Source: Bisporella sp. PMI_857
Taxonomy: Eukaryota > Ascomycota > Leotiomycetes > Helotiales > Helotiaceae
Assembly: GCA_021307315.1 (NCBI GenBank)
Contig: JAJSPD010000023.1
Location: forward strand, 372,001 to 436,000
Direction: 5' to 3'
Length of the DNA: 64,000 nt
Both the position numbers and the translations under genes were made by a program. Every line of letters begins with the position of its first letter. Positions within the stretch are counted from its first letter, which is position 1. Below the pieces are notes generated by a model. It did not search any database, was not told the DNA's origin, and saw nothing but the letters and a program-made list of their open reading frames with translations. Shown here one piece after another: positions 60,028 through 64,000 of the stretch.

Positions 60028-62295
60028 GTTGAAAAGAAAAAAAAAAAGCGACACCAGTCGCAAGTAGAAGAATGTTAATCAACCGTCAAGGGATAATAAT
60101 GGAAAGGCGAAGAAAAAAAAAACGGCGCCGTGGCCATCAACAGCTCCCCGTCGTCGCGATCATCGATAAGTATGTTTGTGAGTGGAAAGAACAGAACGGC
60201 GATAGTGAAAGAACTAGAATGAAAAACAATGGGTTTGGTGGAGAGAAACCATGACCCTCGATGCTCAAACGTGAGCGTTCTGACCAGAGTCTGGAGCGAA
60301 GATGAGATAGAGAGGCAGATGGAGCGTGAAAGAGGGCGTTGGTGGTTGGACCGGATCGAGGATCGAGGGGTTTGGTGCATGTTGCAGGCCAGGGGTATGA
60401 GACAAAACATGAAGCAGCGGGCGGTACAGGGGAATAACGGCCACCAACTTGGCGCTCGCTTCCAAGAGGACTAGTGACGAACAAGAGCACCCTTATCAAG
60501 CACAATAATGCAAGAGGAGCTACCAGCCAAGCAACGGATGAAGCAGATAGATGCCAGAAGAGAAGAAGACTGCAAGAAAGTCTGAGTCAGCAATGTCAAG
60601 ATATATTTTCGGTGATGCTCGAGCTGAGCGCGACACAAAATCTCTGGCGATGCGTTGGTGGTAGTGGTGGTTGGACCTGATCCCTCAGTGTCTGGAATAA
60701 GCCTTTTTGGCTAGAGACTTTCTCTCTTCAACTCCGTCTTCATTTTCTGGTAATGCGGGGATAGAGTCGATTTGTTTCTTGCCATGCATATGCTTAACTT
60801 TATGGTGCTGATTTGCGACAGCACCAAGAAGCCGTGCGAGGCTATCCGTTGAGTAATTTTGTAATGGAACACCACACAGCTGTTTCCGGATCTAACCTTA
60901 CGATTGAGAACTTCCATCCTGCCTCCATTGAGTCGCGCTCAAGATCTTGCTCAAACAAGGCGAATGGCACAGAAAGATAGTGACTATTCTGTCAAACCGT
61001 TAGAACTAAAAACTGTTCGGTTTCTGGTCGTCTGAATTATGAGCATTGTCCGTCACAGAGCAGAGCCTAGACTGTGATGGAGCGGCTTTAGGCTAGCATT
61101 TCGAGGACGCTTTCGCTTCGATTCGAAATCCTAGTGTGCTGCAGCAATATGGATGCCAGCCAGTTTCTGTTTCTTGGGAGGCTTGGTGAAGATGTTTCGG
61201 GTCTATGTTGTAACGGAAACACTCCTCCACGTCTTAGAAACATTCTGGTTCATTGCGGTGAGTGTTTTCCTTGGCATGGATTTCAGGATATTACCCTAAA
61301 CACACTTTCTTTGCATGCGATTCAGAATTGTCATCTGACAGTCCGCCCTGTACTTCTGCTCCGTCACCAAGGTGAGGGGATCGTAGATTCAATGCCCGCT
61401 TTCATCAAGCGCACCGAGGAAGATGGCAAACGGTTCATCCATCTTTCCAAGCTCTCCAGGAGCAATGCATTTGCTGTACAGTCACAAGCATGTATGTAAT
61501 GCCCTCGTCCTAAGTCATTTAAGAGAAACCCATCTTCATGCTTGAGTCAGCAATACGAGCCCAGGATCCAACAGGCCGTAGATTTAAGCTCCCCATAATG
61601 CCCGAAAGGTTGGATTGTTCGGATCGGCTTAAGCATCCGCCTCAGAGTCTTGACTTCTCCATGAATTTATTCAGCACTTCCGGATCCATAGAAATGTCAT
61701 TTTCATCATCATGCTCAAAGCGGTACACTAGAAGATTTTCAGCCTTTGACAGGTACTTGAATGACAGTTGTCGGCCAATCTGATTGATGTGATGATGAAT
61801 ATTGAGACGCTGTGCGTTCCGCCCGGCTCTTTGACAGCAGATCCTGTGCCTCCCCGGATATGCCATCTGCAAGGCGAATCCTTTTGGGATGGCCATGATG
61901 CTTAAACATTACCGGCATCGATTATTGGCATCGCCATGCAATGTAGAAGTATTTTCATGTTAGATTTTGGTGTTGAAGTTCATCAAAGTTTGTTGATGAT
62001 CTGCAAGGCGTGCGGTCGGGATGCATGAATTTTGGCCGCCGAGCCAACACGTCGACGCAACCACCTCTAAAAAAATTAAGAATCACACTGCCGCAGAACC
62101 TCACTTTAATTCCACCTGCGGCATCGCTTGCTTTGCGACTAGCATCCCATCATTAATCCAATCTAGAAGAGAGTGACCAGATCTACATCAGGTTGATACT
62201 CGATGGGGAGCAAGGTAAGCCCCGCATAGCATTTCCAGAAGGTGAAGGATTAGGATCAGGATATTAAAGGGGCAGCAGATCTGATCACCATCACC
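60028..62295. other. Intergenic region, 2.3 kb, possible decayed sequence
   Basis: No intact gene. The part next to 60027 contains A-rich and G/A-rich tracts of a promoter. A plus frame at 61134-61499 and a minus frame at 61642-61896 (ending ENDISMDPEVLNKFMEKSRL) look partly protein-like but have no convincing start or partner exon; they could be remains of one gene. Weak. Confidence 0.4.
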
Positions 62296-64000
62296 ATGTT
62301 TGCAAGCGTTGGACAGTTGGGTGAGTACAGGCTATAGGCATTTCATTATTCGGTCATCCGAGACGCCGTTCATGAATCTGATTTGAGCGCTTCCGGATTA
62401 CTTGCTTCCATGTTGTGGCGTATGGCAGCCAGCCCTAAAAGAAGGTTTCTCAAGTGTTAGGTTGCAGCGCTATCTACACATCTGCTTCAGAGAATATATG
62501 GCCGTTGGAGATCTGAGCGGTTGTGCAACCACATTCTTTCATACCTAACAGTTTATGAAGATCTGAAGTGTAGCTACTCTCAATCTCAAGATAGGGATAT
62601 TCCACCATTGAAAGATCAAATGGTGTGGTACCTCTGAAGGTATCCTTCATGGAATTAGATTTCTGTTCACAATGAGCATATATTGCTTTTCGATGGATTG
62701 ATAGTACAATCCAACCTAGGACAGGCAGACGCCATGTCGATGCTCCATTTAGTTATATCACACGGAGCCAAAGCCGAGCGAGACTCTATTGATTCTCTAC
62801 TGCGGTCGCCTTAAGCTCCGTTTGTGGGTATTTCGTTATAGCCATATACACTCATTAGTTTGGCCCTCAATGGTTTCATACAGTGTTCTAACGTTCTTTC
62901 GCCAGGGCCTCTCCAAAATATACCTCAGCCTACAGATACCAAGAAGAAGTTACAACTCCCTACGCCTCTTCAATTTCCTACTTGTGCACCGGTAGTGACA
63001 GGTGACACACCAATCTCATCATATGGAGAGGGATCGCTGGTATCACTGTTACAGAAGATTCAGCGACCAGCGGATATACAACAATCACACTTTGAAGCGC
63101 TTGGAGTCCACGTGATATCAGCTTCTCCGCCACGGGACATTCTCCCAGATGCAAGCTACCTACCGCCATTCGCAGAGTGGACCGCTGTTGGACAAGACGA
63201 ATTGGAGGCAGCGACCACCGCATCCAAGCGGCCACTCAGCAACGGCAACCTATCGCCAGGGATACAAACCTACCAAGAGCGAAGGAAAGAACTATTGATA
63301 GACAATAGAGCAGCATTTCGTACAGTACGTAGAATACCCGCTCCTCCAGGAGAATCCTTAGCCCGTCTAGGAAACGCCTATGAGTTCTTCAAGAACCTCG
63401 AGCTCTTCTCGGGATACTGGCAGGATACGTCTCTCCCGCCTTCTTCTGAAGAAGATGAACCAAAGCATGAAGAGAACTTGGCAGAGAAAGAGACGGCGCC
63501 GAGGCATTTACAAACACACGTGCGTCTAGGCAATGGCGCTCAGCTTCCTCCAGAATATAGACAGCAACTTCTCACAGCGTTCACTAAGCTTGTGGCGTAT
63601 GATTTTGGCTGCAATGTTTCGTTTGCGCGCTGCGAACCTCGACTTATATTGACTCCTCCCTCAGCACTGAAACCATCTTCATATTTCAATTCCTCGGCAA
63701 GCTTTATCTACCGCACACCTACAGATCGTGCGTCTGCACGCTCAGGGATCGTCGAAGGACCCGTAGCCGCAATTTCCTGTCGTACCACAACCGTAAGTGC
63801 AACATCCCCTTCCCAATAAGCTCAACCTCGACACTCCTCATTCAGTAAAGCACCTACTTACACCGCGCCCAGACCTTCACAAGCCCCCTTGATTCCAATG
63901 TCGATTTCTCCCGCGAACTCATCGCCCTCCTCCTGACAGCCCAACAGCGCGCCCGATCCACAACCACAGAAACGCGTTTCGGCGAGGGGAAATGGTGGAC
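62296..64000 (+). CDS. Conserved-looking hypothetical protein, three exons visible, runs off the right edge
   Basis: Exon 1 is 62296-62320 (MFASVGQLG start, in a CACCATG context, followed by a perfect GTGAGTACAG donor). Exon 2 is 62906-63792 and exon 3 starts at 63873 and is open to 64000. Phases fit at both junctions (25 + 887 nt = 304 codons). Exon 2 gives GDTPISSYGEGSLVSLLQKI, FEALGVHVISASPPRDILPD, YLPPFAEWTAVGQDELEA, RRIPAPPGESLARLGNAYEF and a C-terminal part YDFGCNVSFARCEPRLILTP. Exon 3 gives TSPLDSNVDFSRELIALLLT and continues RFGEGKWW. I do not recognise the family; no domain is apparent. The 585-nt first intron is far longer than others here, so exon 1 may be mis-assigned; exons 2 and 3 are the secure part. 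Confidence 0.65.
62474..62749 (-). pseudogene. Antisense gene fragment inside the first intron of the right-edge gene
   Basis: A minus-strand frame is open for 91 codons and ends at a TAG (62474-62476). It reads WRLPVLGWIVLSIHRKA, then DTFRGTTPFDLSMVEYPYLE, then SSYTSDLHKLLGMKECGCTT and AQISNGHIFSEADV. RGTTPFDLSM recalls ankyrin-repeat consensus (G-x-TPxDLA), and the composition is clearly protein-like. A stop lies just upstream and there is no ATG at a fitting place, so it looks like the 3' piece of a lost gene. The ankyrin link is only suggestive. Confidence 0.35.

Noticed and set aside
1..64000. tRNA, rRNA, CRISPR array, intact transposon or telomere repeat
   Set aside because: Looked for T-loop boxes, regular spaced repeats, transposase or reverse-transcriptase motifs and terminal repeats; none convincing by eye. 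A dedicated scan (tRNA and repeat search) would settle it.

Overview
The window is nuclear DNA of a filamentous ascomycete (Pezizomycotina; a Leotiomycete would fit, but I cannot prove the class). The signs are dense genes on both strands, introns mostly of 45-80 nt with GTAAGT/GTGAGT-like donors and CTAAC/CTGAC branch sites, single-gene transcription units, and typical fungal families: Tim17-like complex I subunit, Med9, a cofactor-independent phosphoglycerate mutase, a fasciclin/GPI protein and a C6-regulator-like protein without a zinc cluster. I rebuilt the exons by hand; every joined model below keeps frame unless stated otherwise.

Layout. 1-460: 5' end of allantoinase (-). 3980-8562: a housekeeping block of prefoldin subunit 6 (-), VPS4 (+) and NOP56 (-). 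9373-10776: two-domain fasciclin GPI protein (-). 10.8-15.0 kb: gene-poor DNA with a decayed gene (12074-13442) full of stop codons. 15075-19595: amino-acid permease (-) and glutamate decarboxylase (+), divergent over 1.1 kb. 20379-22407: secreted bicovalent-flavin oxidase (+) with 7-nt and 12-nt micro-exons. 22688-28688: APC1 (-). 29440-31699: a GFA-like zinc protein (+) and a C6-regulator-like protein (-). 31.7-36.8 kb: AT-rich gene-poor DNA with another relic. 36860-41636: a Sec7-PH Arf exchange factor (+). 41.6-45.6 kb: sparse DNA with a DUF3632-like fragment and a small three-exon gene (-).

45581-56768 is a second housekeeping block: phosphoglycerate mutase (-), Med9 (+), tubulin cofactor C (-), an NDUFA11-like complex I subunit (-) and a UBP2-type deubiquitinase (+). 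57725-about 60027: a single-pass Ser/Thr-rich membrane protein (-). 62296-64000: an unrecognised conserved-looking gene (+) that runs off the end, with an unusually long 585-nt first intron that carries an antisense gene fragment.

Most genes are unrelated neighbours. The one pairing with a plausible shared job is glutamate decarboxylase with the permease. I found no CRISPR array, rRNA, tRNA or intact transposon. The main interest is the micro-exon oxidase, the relics with transition-type nonsense codons, and the long intron near the right edge.
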